The notes: generated by a model not told the origin, from the sequence alone. DNA of 64,000 nt from Pleurotus djamor (GCA_029747585.1 JAPEVF010000010.1:1-64000); one strand, 5' to 3'; positions 23,379-33,743 are shown, counted from the stretch's first letter. Program-made: numbers and translations.

Positions 23379-24549
23379 ACTTTCCTTTAACCTGTACAGA
23401 ATAAATAATTACATAGCATCTTTTCTCTCATTGTGTGTGCTACAATCACGCGCTGCATGGGCCTAAAGCGTTTCTGCTGACAGTCCATGAGGCAACGTCC
23501 CTTCGCCCTTACCAACGAGATGTAGAATCCAGCGCATCTTCAGGCCATCGTAGATCGAGCACCATTTTCAACTCCGTAGCACCTCTACTACCAAGTGCAT
23601 TCGAATTAAGTTCCCCCAATCTGCATGACCACCCAGCACATAACCAGCACAGTACTACTCAAGCTCAGCTAGGCTCCTCTACGTGTGTCCTCGAGCCTCT
23701 GCCGAAGGAGAGTGGCTAGAGCAGAGGGTTGGCAGAGGGTGGGCTATGCATGGACTTACAGAAAGTGGACAGCAGCCAGGGCGGGATGTGAGGGTGATGA
23801 TGGAATTGAACCTGGCGTGAGGACAAGCGCGAAACCTGTGGTCCTACAGAAAAGAGTTCAATGACTCTCAAACGGATGTATTGACGGATGTGCCGTAGAA
23901 AGCAATATTCGCAAACGAGCCAAGAAATAAAGCATGTCGTGGAAATGAACAGAAGCTTCCAAGGTCGCGTTGTCCAAAGAATGATGTTCGGTTGATACAA
24001 TGAGTGCAAGGACGACCTAGCCCTGAATGGTGGCTTAGTTGATATTTCGTTTTCTGATCAACCAGGTGAGCCTTTGATTCGATGGTCTGGGGGAAGTGCT
24101 GGGACGGTTCGTCTCCCGATAGAAGTACCTAGGCACGATGGTTGGTCGAGAGGAAGGACTATGCGATGTGACGTCACGCGCTACCCCTTCCCTCATCCAG
24201 GATTGTACATATATCACAAATAACCGTTCTGACACCCATCAGGGTTCAGTGTGTTGGGTCCGTTAACTCCCAGTCCAATGCTAACTAGATACATCAGTGA
24301 TGAACAGAATAGAATGTTCAAATCTAATTGGACTCCCGCTCAAACCAAGTTTGGTGCATGTACCGTACCAAGTCCATTATCCAAGTGCGATACCCATAAG
24401 TATACAGGTGCTCCACTAGATTTCGCTGGAACAGACTTAAAGTAAGAAAGAGGTGTTGATAACAGAAATAGAGTACATAGTTGCAAGATTGTTAAAATTG
24501 TTTTCATCATCTAGATTAATCTCTGCCTGCCTCCACTATTATGCCACTT
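23379..24549. other. Intergenic, left edge of the repeat island
   Basis: No gene supported. A purine-rich run followed by TGTTGATAAC at 24440-24463 resembles a polypurine tract plus LTR start, but no partner LTR or retroelement protein was found. Reading frames here lack any domain. Confidence 0.3.
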
Positions 24550-24690
24550 CTCTTGATCCCTTCTTCTTGCTTCAACTATGGCAAGGTTTGCCATGATTCT
24601 TTGTGAAGCACATTCAATGCAAAAGGGATTGACCAGCATTCAGCCATGCTTTGTGTTGCTCACAGGCAGTGCCATATTTCCGCAGTGTGG
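24550..24690 (-). pseudogene. KDZ-associated CxC6-type protein, decayed C-terminal piece
   Basis: The minus strand reads ACEQHKAWLNAGQSLLH before a stop. It matches the ACEQLNAWLGGFQSIL segment of the copy at 30500-30930 and the copy near 29590. The shared nucleotides include GCCTGTGAGCAAC.CA.AGCATGGCTG. The copy is heavily mutated and lacks the rest of the gene. Confidence 0.5.
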
Positions 24691-24989
24691 GTTGTTATGC
24701 AATCATGACCAAGAGCTAAAGATTTTGAGGAGGTCCAGGTTGGGTCCAGGAGAGAAAATTAGCAGCCCTGTGGTTGACATAGTGGGTCCCATTGAAAGAG
24801 AAGAACTTATGATTATGACCACTTGGAAAAAAAAGAAGAAACTGTGTAAATCACAAAACTCTCGCTATACAGCGGAAACCAATCAATACCAAGTAAGGAT
24901 GGGAAGCAAACTCTCAGTAGATGCCACTGCCTCACTCAGTTCAAAAGTCAATCTCCTGATCCATCCCAATTACAGGCAGATCTGGCTCA

Positions 24990-25260
24990 ATATCCAGTGG
25001 TTGAGTGGTTTCCAGTGGATTTGAGTAGGAAGTTTTTCGGCTGTGGTTTCACCAAATGAGTGGAAAATCGCCAGCCATTTTCCAGCTGGAGCATTGATGG
25101 ATGCCAATGGATGGCTATTTCCACCTGGATGAGCCAGTGGAACATTAAATAAAGTCCCCTTATGTAAGGAAAGGCTCCCTCCCTCTTCAATTATCCACTG
25201 GAGATCCACCGTCCAAGCAAAGAGATGAAGTTTCAAGAGAGGTACCAACTTTGATTCCAC
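24990..25260 (-). repeat. TCCASTGGA-rich dispersed element, copy A
   Basis: Part of this stretch (about 25020-25140) is an inverted copy of 31610-31760, sharing GGCTCATCCAG.TGGAAAT.GCCATCCATTGGC-type blocks. Another part (about 25150-25255) is an inverted copy of 30110-30250, with the shared block CAAAGTTGGTACCTCTCT. It carries several TCCAGTGGA/TCCACTGGA boxes and the block ATTGAAGAGGGAG. It appears inserted between two pieces of a minus-strand CxC-type gene. Confidence 0.6.
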
Positions 25261-25542
25261 TCCTGCTAAAAGTTCCAGAAAGCCCAAGGCCTCTGCTAAA
25301 GCCAAGACTGCTGCAAACACTACAAAGTATGTCAAACATGTAGTAAATACTGTCTTCGATTATTTGACCAAGCAAATGTAGAAGCTATGCTGATCAAGAC
25401 AAGGAAGATGAAGAAGCAAACAAGACAGAACCAAGCCATCTGACACAGTAGATATGGAGATCATTCTCACATGCAAGTAAAAGTCTGACCATCTTATTTT
25501 ATTAGCCTGGAAGCATTTCCCGGCTTTGAAAGGATAGTGGTG

Positions 25543-25990
25543 CTATCTGCAGCCAGTGCATTTCATTAGCACTACTAGCATATCCATTGGGATGAATTCA
25601 AAGTTACTTGTGGAGACAGGGATTGTTGCATTAATTTCACCATGGAAATCTGGTATAACATTCTTTTCATCATTTCCCACTACAGCAGCAATGTTAGTAG
25701 CAGGTGTAAGCTCTGCAGTTGCTCTATGTGGATGGCAGCAGTCTTTGCAAGTGTGTTGCTGAGTGGTACATTGAATGCCTCTATCACCAAGAATATCATA
25801 GGCTTTCTTGACAAGCTCATTGATATCAATGGACTCAGAAACCTTGAATTTTGCATCTTCAGCAACTGCCAGTAGGTTCCAGCACACAAGTCTTCCATAC
25901 CTGCTCCTTACTGACCACAAACCCAGCAGCTTCTCCTTGGGTGAAAGATGCTGTCCAGCACTCAGCAATGACAGCATTTGATGCATTTGG
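25543..25990 (-). pseudogene. KDZ-associated CxC5-type zinc-cluster protein fragment
   Basis: The open minus-strand frame includes KEKLLGLWSVRSRYGRLVCW, then AYDILGDRGI and a Cys/His cluster (CTTQQHTCKDCCHPH), then TPATNIAAVVGNDE and MDMLVVLMKCTGC. This order (domain, Cys cluster, then a linker with AAVVG and a VVMDG-like strand) is typical of the CxC5 cysteine-cluster proteins found with Kyakuja-Dileera-Zisupton transposases in basidiomycetes. The gene has no intact start and loses its C-terminal half. The matching next part of such a gene is found on the other strand at 29108. It is a transposon-derived relic. Confidence 0.6.
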
Positions 25991-26430
25991 AGACAGTGCG
26001 GTCAACCCAAAGTTTTCCAACTTTTAGATACTGTGCATCTAGGTGATAGGTGGCAACTCCACACAGAACTTTCCAGTCTGGCCAGTAGATAGTGTTGAAG
26101 GTGGAAAGAAATAGAGGGGAGGATGAAGAGAGATATAGAGCTCAGACACAGACACAGACACAAGAATGGCCACAACAGCTGGTTGTCCAACAGCAGAGAG
26201 CAACTATCTACTACATTCCGAGCTAATCCAACTTTATTCGTCCTTGTTTGTACATGTCCGTTACAACTCCGACACTCCAAAGCTCTGCAACAACAACAGA
26301 TAGTGCTACAGACATTGCATTGCGCAGCAAGCACAGGCACATTTATCGGAGACTCACTGCCTCTCAGGGGTGCAGCATGAGACCCTCTGCTAGTGCCAGT
26401 GTGCTGAGATAGGTAGCATTGTTTATTCTC

Positions 26431-26470
26431 CTGACTGCTGAGCACTGAGATCTCAGTGCTCAGCAGTCAG
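26431..26470. repeat. Perfect 40-bp palindrome
   Basis: Twenty bases (CTGACTGCTGAGCACTGAGA) are followed immediately by their exact reverse complement with no spacer. The match stops exactly at both ends. It could be a junction of two element ends or a cruciform-forming site. Confidence 0.85.
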
Positions 26471-26590
26471 TTCAGTGGAGCGCAGGAGTAACACTGGTTG
26501 AATCTGGGCCTTGGAGTTGGGGAGAAGAACATGCTGAAATGGATATCTTGGTAAGGACACTCTTCATCTTGACTCAACAAACCCAAGACT

Positions 26591-26706
26591 GTTAGGGGAC
26601 ACTGCAGCTGCTTGTATACCGCCAGCCAGCATGTCAAGACAAGCTTGACATTGCACCTTTTTGGTGTAGGGGTTATATTGCATGGCTGGTGCATATGTAA
26701 GTCCCC
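26591..26706 (+). mobile_element. Short MITE, copy 1
   Basis: Starts GTTAGGGGACACTGCAGC and ends ...GCATATGTAAGTCCCC. It is nearly identical, in inverse orientation, to 28522-28641. The right terminal repeat is slightly eroded (GTCCCCAC instead of GTCCCCTTAC), and I see no clean target duplication. Confidence 0.6.
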
Positions 26707-26718
26707 ACAAGGTCTAGG

Positions 26719-27263
26719 AGTTTTCTCCCAAGCCATTCTTCAGGGAGCAAAAGCAGGTCATACTTGCCATCACCAAGGTGTTGTTTTTGGATTTGTCCAC
26801 ATCAGCAAAACGGTTAGACCTTTTCAGCGACTTGAGCGGCTTTCTCATCACTTGGCCTTTTGCGAGGGACTTTCAGGTTAGCTTGGCCGAACTTCTGCGT
26901 TTAGCGAGGCACTTGAAATGAACTTTATATTCATGGTGCGCCTTATGAAACTTTTGCGTGGTAAAACTACTTGCATTCCCGTTCATCTCCTTACTAATGG
27001 CCTTTGAGTAGGCTTTGAGCGAGATACACAATGGCCTATATATACGAGGTTCGGACGGTCACCACATAAAAGGCAAGTGGGGTTGAACCGCAGTACTCCA
27101 ACACAACTCCACCCTCACTCCACATCGCACACACTTAAGTACGACTGGGGCTCCTCACTTCATCAAAGCCCCTTCCTCGCCACCCCGCACTTGGACTCGT
27201 CATCGTCGCCATTCCTTAGCTTCAGTGGTTCCGGCGTAAGTAGTGCTGTCTCCCCCCCCTCCT
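26719..27263. other. AT-rich region with promoter-like end
   Basis: No gene supported up to about 27000. A TATATATA near 27038-27045 and a leader region precede the ATG at 27264. Confidence 0.3.
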
Positions 27264-27552
27264 ATGCCTACCCTGAATCCACCTAGAGCACGTCGACACA
27301 TCGTTGTCGCAGTTTGTACAGGGCCAGAGCTGGAGGTGTGGAAGGTTGAGATATACTCTATGGTGAGCTTACTTCCCTTCGCTTGTGACCATCTAAACTG
27401 ACTAAGTACGTTAGGAGCCGCTTGAAGTCTTCCTTTCGATTCTCGAAGAAGGCTCGATGGTCACGCCGATCAACGTCTCGAAGCAGGTCATGGATGATAT
27501 TTTCTATGTAAAGCCTAGCATCCCTAGCAACATATGTATGTCACGGATTTAA
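27264..27552 (+). CDS. Small truncated gene inside the repeat island
   Basis: Exon 1 (27264-27362) encodes MPTLNPPRARRHIVVAVCTG and ends ...EIYSM. A 52-bp GT-AG intron (27363-27414) leads to exon 2, which encodes EPLEVFLSILEEGSMVTPIN and then SKQVMDDIFYVKPSIPSNI. The clean splice, charged and hydrophobic balance, and upstream TATA-like sequence look like a genuine gene. The frame then meets a GTATGT donor-like site followed by repeat DNA, or simply stops at 27550-27552 (about 79 residues). I do not recognise it. It may be a host gene cut off by element insertion. Confidence 0.4.
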
Positions 27553-28144
27553 ATTTATATACACTATTTGCACAATTCGCCGGATTTGAGGTGAAATTGA
27601 AGTATCGTTTTGGTGTCGCTTTCAAGTTGCTTTAGCCGGTCCTTTAAGGGTACTTTGCAAGGCCCAAAAGTCCTTTAGCAACTTTAAAACGCTAAGGACC
27701 TGGCTTTTCAAGTGAATCTGACTTCTGGACTTTCAGGACTTCAAAAGGCAAAAAGGACGAAAAAGGGCAAACTGCCGTTTTACTGATGCAACCAAAGGAG
27801 AGATCCTGTCAGTAACAGGAAGGTGCTGTTGCAAGCCAATACCACATTGTACATTGTGCAAATTCAGAAGCTCCACATTTGCAGTCAAGCTGAATAGGAC
27901 CATCAGAACTGTAGCCAGTCCAATTTCTGGTCCAAATACAGTAGTGATGGTGGAAGAGAAAGTGAAAACGGGATACCTGGAAATGGATCAAATGGTGCAG
28001 CAGAGACACAGGGAATGCAACCCAGAAGTGACCAGAGAAGAACAGCCATCAAGATGTTCAGAATGAGGGGTCTACAAGTAAATATAGTCATTGAGCATAA
28101 CTTTCATGGGGCACTAAATTTGATAAACCAAATACAAAGTCTAC

Positions 28145-29010
28145 CTACTTCGACTTGTTTCCAGAGCCCTCGCCTTTTTTCCCAGCGGTTCCCTTTGACC
28201 CAGAGACAGGCTGAGAAGTGTTGTTGGCTGCTTGGGCCTTATTAGCCTTCTTCTCTCTAGCAGCCTTTGCTGCATCCAGCTCATCTAAAAGTGGCATCAA
28301 TGTTGACTTTGAAGGATGAGCATTGCCCCAAAGTTCCCCATAAACTCCATCATTCAGCATGCCACCTTCCAGGTATGTGCGGAGATCTGGATAACTTTGG
28401 CCCGAGTGAATAGTTGTGTGTAATCACCATAAGATGGACTTTCTCGCCAGAGAAAATCCCTTTCAGCTGGGCTCTTGCACCCTCTGCAATCCAGCATTTA
28501 TAAATATTTGGAAGAGTGTCTGTAAGGGGACTTACATATGCACCAGCCATGCAATATAACCCCTACACCAAAAGGGTGCAATGTCAAGCTTGTCTTGACA
28601 TGCTGGCTGGGGGTATATAAGCAGCTGCAGTGTCCCCTAACAGTGTCTTCTGTGGGATTGGCATGGGGGGTCTGCTGATATGTCACCATATCACACCAAG
28701 GGCATTAGCATATCGCACAAGAATGTGAGCCTGGTCTCCCCATTGCTCTGCATAGGCTACCTCTAGTGTCTGGGGGGTGGCAGATCCTTCAGAGGAAGGG
28801 GCAGCAGCAGAGGTAGAGTTAGATTCCTAAATGTTATTTAGCAACAACAAAACACATGATACTATGCCAGGTCAACAAGAAGAATGAATAGCTCATTATC
28901 ACCTGACCAAGTAACATCTGTGTTCCCCTCCAGTGCAACATCGTAGGGACCTTGAAGATCCCATTCATCATCTTCATCCCTGATAGAAATGTAGTAGTCC
29001 TGGGTAAATC
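28145..29010 (-). pseudogene. Remnants of a transposon-encoded protein
   Basis: From right to left, the minus strand shows DEDDEWDLQGPYDVALEGNT near 28900-28990, then SAAAPSSEGSATPQTLEVAY and GDQAHILVRYANAL near 28690-28830. After an inserted MITE comes SYPDLRTYLEGGMLNDGVYG with a Lys/Ala-rich tail (LLDELDAAKAAREKKANKAQ) ending in a stop at 28145. Pieces lie in different frames and the MITE at 28522-28641 splits them, so the gene is dead. The style (acidic segment, repeats nearby) fits an element-encoded accessory protein, but I cannot name the family. Confidence 0.4.
28522..28641 (-). mobile_element. Short MITE, copy 2, with 7-bp target duplication
   Basis: About 120 bp with terminal inverted repeats GTAAGGGGAC / GTTAGGGGAC, flanked on both sides by AGTGTCT (28515-28521 and 28642-28648). 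Nearly identical, inverted, to 26591-26706. It is too short to code for anything and was presumably mobilised in trans. A 7-8-bp duplication would fit hAT- or KDZ-like transposases. Confidence 0.7.
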
Positions 29011-29107
29011 CATTGTGGACTAGCAAAGAACATGATAAGTTATTCTAGCAGATACTTACTGGTGAGAGGACACTTTGTATTAACCTCCTTCAGAATTAGA
29101 CCTAGTT

Positions 29108-29725
29108 TTGGATCTTTCCTCACTTTCACTCTTCGGGAGACCTTGTCATTGTGCAAAGGAAGGGTGTGAGAAGCCCCTTGAAAATGCTCAGACTGGACTG
29201 TTCTGTGCAGATCATACCAGGTCCATGCATGGCAAGTGCAGGGTAAAAGGTTGCAACAACTCAATCAAGTGTTTCAAGCAGTCATACCCAACTATGTAGC
29301 TATTGACAAGGTGCCTTGCTCAAGCACATTGCTGCTCAAGGACACTGGGAAGAGTGGATGAAGACAACTCAATTCATTGTGGATGCCTGTCACTATATTA
29401 ATCACAGAGCTACTGTAGAGATTTCCACTGCCAGACTTGGGGCAGCCCTGCTCCTTTAAAAGGCTCAGCCCCAAACCTTGTGGTTGTTGATCATGATAAA
29501 GAGGGTGAGCCATACCTCAAACGGGCATTCAACACTCAGGTAAGGATATTCTAAGCATCTACTTGAAGCACTAAGCCACTAATATTCTTTCAAGACCGGT
29601 GAACAGCTCAATGAATGGCTGGGTGGATTTCAACACATATTGAATTGGATGTCTGTCAGCAATTTTCTGATTGAACCATCCATGTGATGCCTGTATTTAT
29701 TTCTGCCTTCACCATCACACATACA
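29108..29725 (+). pseudogene. KDZ-associated CxC6-type protein, C-terminal half
   Basis: Reads GRPCHCAKEGCEKPLENAQT, then GLFCADHTRSMHGKCRVKGC, a Cys/His cluster as in CxC6 proteins. A stop and frame changes follow, then FIVDACHYINHRAT-like residues, APLKGSAPNLVVVDHDKEGE, a short intron, and EQLNEWLGGFQHILNWMSVS. This last order is diagnostic of the long C-terminal region of fungal CxC5/CxC6 genes that travel with KDZ elements. Frameshifts and missing segments show that it is inactive. A TIR-bounded repeat begins right at its end. Confidence 0.65.
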
Positions 29726-30465
29726 TTCCAGTGGATCCCAGTGGACATTCTACCATAAGCTATCATGGAGTCTTCTTCTAAGCAAATATCCAGTGGATAA
29801 TTGAAGAGGGAGCCTTTATGTAAGGGCTTTACTGGGGGACTTTCCGTAAGAATTTGAGGCGAAAGCAATCTTCAAATTTGTTCCAGCTGAGTTTGTATTG
29901 GAATTTGGAGACAATGTCTTTAAACCGTAACGCAGAATATAGACCAACGGACAGGATATGCCTGATATGGCAAAAAATGTAGTCAGGCCGGATCCGGCTG
30001 GAAAATATCCACTCACAATGAGGGAGTGGACATGAGTGGACTCCAGTGGACTCCAGTGGATTCCAGTGGATTCCACTCATGTCCACTCATTTCTGGGTGG
30101 AATCCAGCTGGAGTCCAGCTGGAACCAAAGTTGGTACCTCTCTCCAGAAACTTCATCTGTTTGCTTGGACCCCAGTGGATTTCCAGTGGATATCCAGTGG
30201 ATAAATTGCCAGTGGATGATTGAAGAGGGAGGCTTCATATAAGGGCTTTAATATCACTGTCCACTGTATTCCAGTGGACGTCCACTGGAAATTTATCCAC
30301 TAGATATCCACTGGAAATGGGTGTTTGACTGGAATGGTGGCTGATATCTCCACTGGAAATTTATCCACTGGAATCCACTGGATATCCACTGGATATTTGC
30401 TTAGAAGGCTTCATGATGGTTTATGGTAGAATGTCCACTGGAATCCACTGGGATGTATGTACAAT
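29709..30465. mobile_element. ~757-bp element with ~80-bp terminal inverted repeats and TCCASTGGA array
   Basis: The left end (ACATACATTCCAGTGGATCC, continuing through ACATTCTACCATAAGC and CTAAGCAAATATCCAGTGGA) recurs in reverse at the right end, giving terminal inverted repeats of about 80 bp. The interior carries two copies of GATTGAAGAGGGAG..CTT.AT.TAAGGGCTTTA (near 29798 and 30212) and about 20 exact or near copies of TCCAGTGGA or TCCACTGGA. No coding capacity. I could not define a target duplication. Confidence 0.65.
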
Positions 30466-30495
30466 GCTGAAGTGAGAAATAAATACAGGTTTCAT

Positions 30496-30930
30496 CTAAT
30501 CATCTGCATCATCCACATCAATGTTAGGAATTGCATCTTGGTCCACTACAGAAGGTCTCTCTGCTTGGATTTGCTCTGTAGATGGTTCTCCTGCCTGCCT
30601 GCCCTCTGCAGCCTCTGCTGCTGCCTTCTCTTTTGCCTCACACAAGGCAATTAATTTTGGGAATGATTCTCTGTGCATGCATGAAGAGCATCAAATGGAT
30701 GGTCCGATCAAAATTGCTGACAGACATCTGATTCAATATGGATTGAAATCCACCCAGCCATGCATTGAGTTGCTCACAGGCCTTGAAACAACATCACTCA
30801 GTGGCTTCAATGAAGTGCTTTGAGTCATGGTACATTGAATGCCCGTTTGAGGTAGGGCTCACCCTCTTTATCATGATCGAGAACCACAAGGTTGGGTGGG
30901 GGCTGAGCCATTCAAAGCAGCATTTCATAT
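30496..30930 (-). pseudogene. KDZ-associated CxC6-type protein, C-terminal piece, third copy
   Basis: The minus strand reads NLVVLDHDKEGEPYLKRAFN near 30930-30840. Then comes ACEQLNAWLGGFQSILNQMS and a tail MHRESFPKLIALCEAKEKAA...QDAIPNIDVDDADD, which ends at 30496. It is opposite in orientation to the 29108 copy and adjoins the 757-bp element. The N-terminal two thirds are absent. Confidence 0.6.
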
Positions 30931-31309
30931 GATTTCAGATGTGATAAGGTATAAAAGTGTTATTGATTGTGAGGGATCAGCAATCCAAGAAAGCAGTAGA
31001 GTGAGTAGGCAGGTATACATAGCAGCATAGAGAAGGGTTAAAGAGAGTGTAGGTGAGCAATGGCATCAACTTACAATGGAATGAGGTATATTCCACCTTT
31101 CCAAACTCCTTCCTGATTCTTTGCTCCCTTGGAAGCTTTGGAGCTCTCCTGGGTAGCTTTGGATTTGGTTTCGGAGTCTTTAGGGGGCATGGCAAGAGCA
31201 GATACTGGTAGAGCAGCAATAAGATGTGGAGGTTGTGGATCTGATTGATCAATTCCATATTGGGGTAACAAAGGTCATGGGTAGCTTATTCCTATTTGTA
31301 TAGGATCCC
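30931..31309. other. Repeat-island spacer
   Basis: A minus-strand frame near 31071-31190 begins MPPKDSETKSKATQESSKAS and could be the N-terminus of an element-encoded protein, but nothing continues it. No other feature. Confidence 0.25.
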
Positions 31310-31790
31310 CTGTGCAGGTATTACAAGAACACGACATGGCCTTCAGCTTGCAGATATCCACTGGAAACCACTGGAAAACAACTGGAGATCTACTGGATAA
31401 ATCTCCACTGGAAATCCGGTTCATGAGCCAGTGGATTTCCAGTGGAGATTCATGGAAGGAACTGATCACTTAGTGAACATAAGATACTCAGTACAATCCA
31501 GTGGCTTCCACTGGATATCCACCGGATAGGGGTACAGCAGTAGTTTGATCAAGAATATCTTCTTCATTCTCACCCTTCCAGTGGAAACCACTGGACATCC
31601 ACTGGAAATCCACTGGCTCATCCAGTTGGAAATGGCCATCCATTGGCATTCATCAATGCTCCGGCTGGATAATGGCTGGATATTTTCCACTCATTTGGTG
31701 AGCCCACAGCCAAAAAAGTGTCCACTCAAATCCAGTGGAGTCCACTCATCCACTGCATTTCCAGCCGGATCCGGCCGTAATTGTTGATGG
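31310..31790 (+). repeat. TCCASTGGA-rich dispersed element, copy C
   Basis: This stretch is dense in TCCACTGGA/TCCAGTGGA boxes (about 12). Its right half (about 31610-31760) is the inverted counterpart of 25020-25140. It ends at TTTCCAGCCGGATCCGGCCG, which also occurs (as its reverse complement) near 29985-30005. It appears to be a fragment of the same family as the 757-bp element. Confidence 0.55.
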
Positions 31791-33743
31791 CTTGGACCAG
31801 TGCCATTTAAAGGAGCAAGCAGGGTTGCACCAGGTCTGGCAGAGAAAATCTGTGGCTCTGTAGTTTATTACCTTGCTTGCAAGGTCCCCCCATTTTTCAA
31901 AAAATCCATATTTGGTGTGTGTGCGAAATAGCCCGGGCCTTGCCGAGAAAAGTCACATGAGAGGTCGGCCTCCCTCTTCTGAATCTTTGAATCTTTCGCG
32001 TTCATCCAGTGTCTGTCGGGGTAGAATTTAGAAAGAGTTCTGCCTCTTCCTTCACACGCGAAACACTGGCACTCGCCGCGCTGTGAGGAACCCAAACTAC
32101 TTTTTCGCCACTCACCCCGCTCACTATTGAACCTGACCTTCGTACCTTTGATGCCCATGTCTGTCATAGAGTACAAACAAAGGCAGTTTCTCGTACATCC
32201 CCATGCCAGTGAAACAATGTACGAGTGACATAACAGACAAATCTGTATTTATAACGCGGCCTCTACAGGAATATTGGGAAATAGAACACTCAATCAGTAT
32301 AAGACACGAAGTAATTGACTCAAGGCAGCGGCGTCAAACGTGGTGGAGATTCAACGCAAGACTTCCCCCGAATCTGATTCCGCAGGTGCTGATTTCAGCG
32401 GCTCTGAGGAATATTCGTCCGTCTTCAGCATTTACCTACCCTAGGGGCGAGCTCCTGAGAGTCCCACAAATATAAGGGGCCGAATACCAGCCAGTCACCG
32501 TCGCCACCTACACCGGTCAATAGCAGTAGCCATACGGGCTGTGTCCGTTTGTGATCCCTGCTTTATAGCCTCAGCCTGTGTACAGTACGGTTGGTTGCCC
32601 TGGCCCTGGCCAAACACCGCCAATGCTTAATCCCCTCCAAATCGCTTCCAGTCATGATTCATGAATGAATATCAGATTGCAGAAGATGTGGGGAGACCAT
32701 GAGTATCGCGCGAGCGGATGACTTCAACGGTGAGAATCGTTGAGATATCTTTGGAGTGGACGGTGAGAGACTTTGAAGAGAGACGAGCGTCATGACAACC
32801 CTATGGTTGCTCACGGATTTCTCAATCCGTGGAAACCTGGTGAACACAACCTGGGAAAGCATGGAAAGGCGTGAGAGCACCACGTTAATAATTTCAATCC
32901 CAGCGAAATATGATCGAAATAAAGTTGAACGATCGAGGATTATCCACATTAGGAAGTTAGTATTTAAAGCATGAACCACGCGCCGAGCCTGGATTGTGGA
33001 GGTCGTGCCCGGGCATGGAGCAGTGCCACCCTTACCGGCTTACCCTTCGTCCACCCATGGCCGGTTGACCGTACACGGGGAGGGTTCACCGTCCAGCGGT
33101 GTACATACACCGTGCCATGCTACTCAGCTTAGTACTTGCCATAAAGAGACAAAGATAGACGGAGACGACATAATTAGAATGCGGGGGAATGTAGAGAATT
33201 ACAAACAGCCAAAACGTGCTTAAGCTTCGTGCTAAGTGCTATATATAGGGTATGATACTTATGATCGTGCTTTGATAGGTAATAGTTGATACTTAATAAA
33301 TACTTTGATACTTTGGTGATGCGAGAAAGGTACGTAAAAACATGTACGCTTAACATAAAGTACACCGGGAGAAGAGAAGGGGGAGAAGAGCGTGAGTTGA
33401 TTGGATTGGATTGGATGGGATGGGATGAGACGAGATGAAGGTGTGAGTGTAGGCGATATGAAAATGGATGAATCGTCAAATTGATGCGTTGGGAAGATGA
33501 GATGAGAAGAGGGGGGAGTGCGTGTGTGCGTGTACGTGATGATACTGATATGTACTCGGGATTGGGATCGTAAGAACGTGGAAAGGAAAAAGTCTCTATC
33601 AGAGTTCGTATGTAAGTGTATGTAAATAAGCGTGTGTTGCGTTGCGTGTGTACAGAAATGACTGGATGACCGTCCATGCTAAGAAACAGAAAAGAAACAG
33701 AAACACAAAAAAAGGATCNAAAAAGAAACGAAAAAAAAGGTTA
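31791..33743. other. Intergenic, right edge of the repeat island
   Basis: No gene supported. Around 33390-33440 there is a short GGATT/GGGAT microsatellite. 33000-33130 holds short inverted words (for example CCGGTTGACCGTACACGGGG) with no clear element. The last ~400 bp may be 3' UTR of the leftward gene ending at 33744. Confidence 0.3.

Noticed and set aside
24440..24550. Polypurine tract plus TGTTGATAAC resembling the start of a copia-type LTR
   Set aside because: No matching second LTR, primer-binding site or reverse transcriptase/integrase sequence found nearby.
29709..31790. CRISPR-like regular repeats
   Set aside because: The short boxes occur in both orientations at irregular spacing in a eukaryotic genome and are not unique-spacer arrays.
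33174..33677. 167-codon minus-strand frame downstream of the Ser-rich membrane gene
   Set aside because: Low-complexity Ser/His/Leu/Tyr composition from a GGAT-type microsatellite region; more likely 3' UTR.
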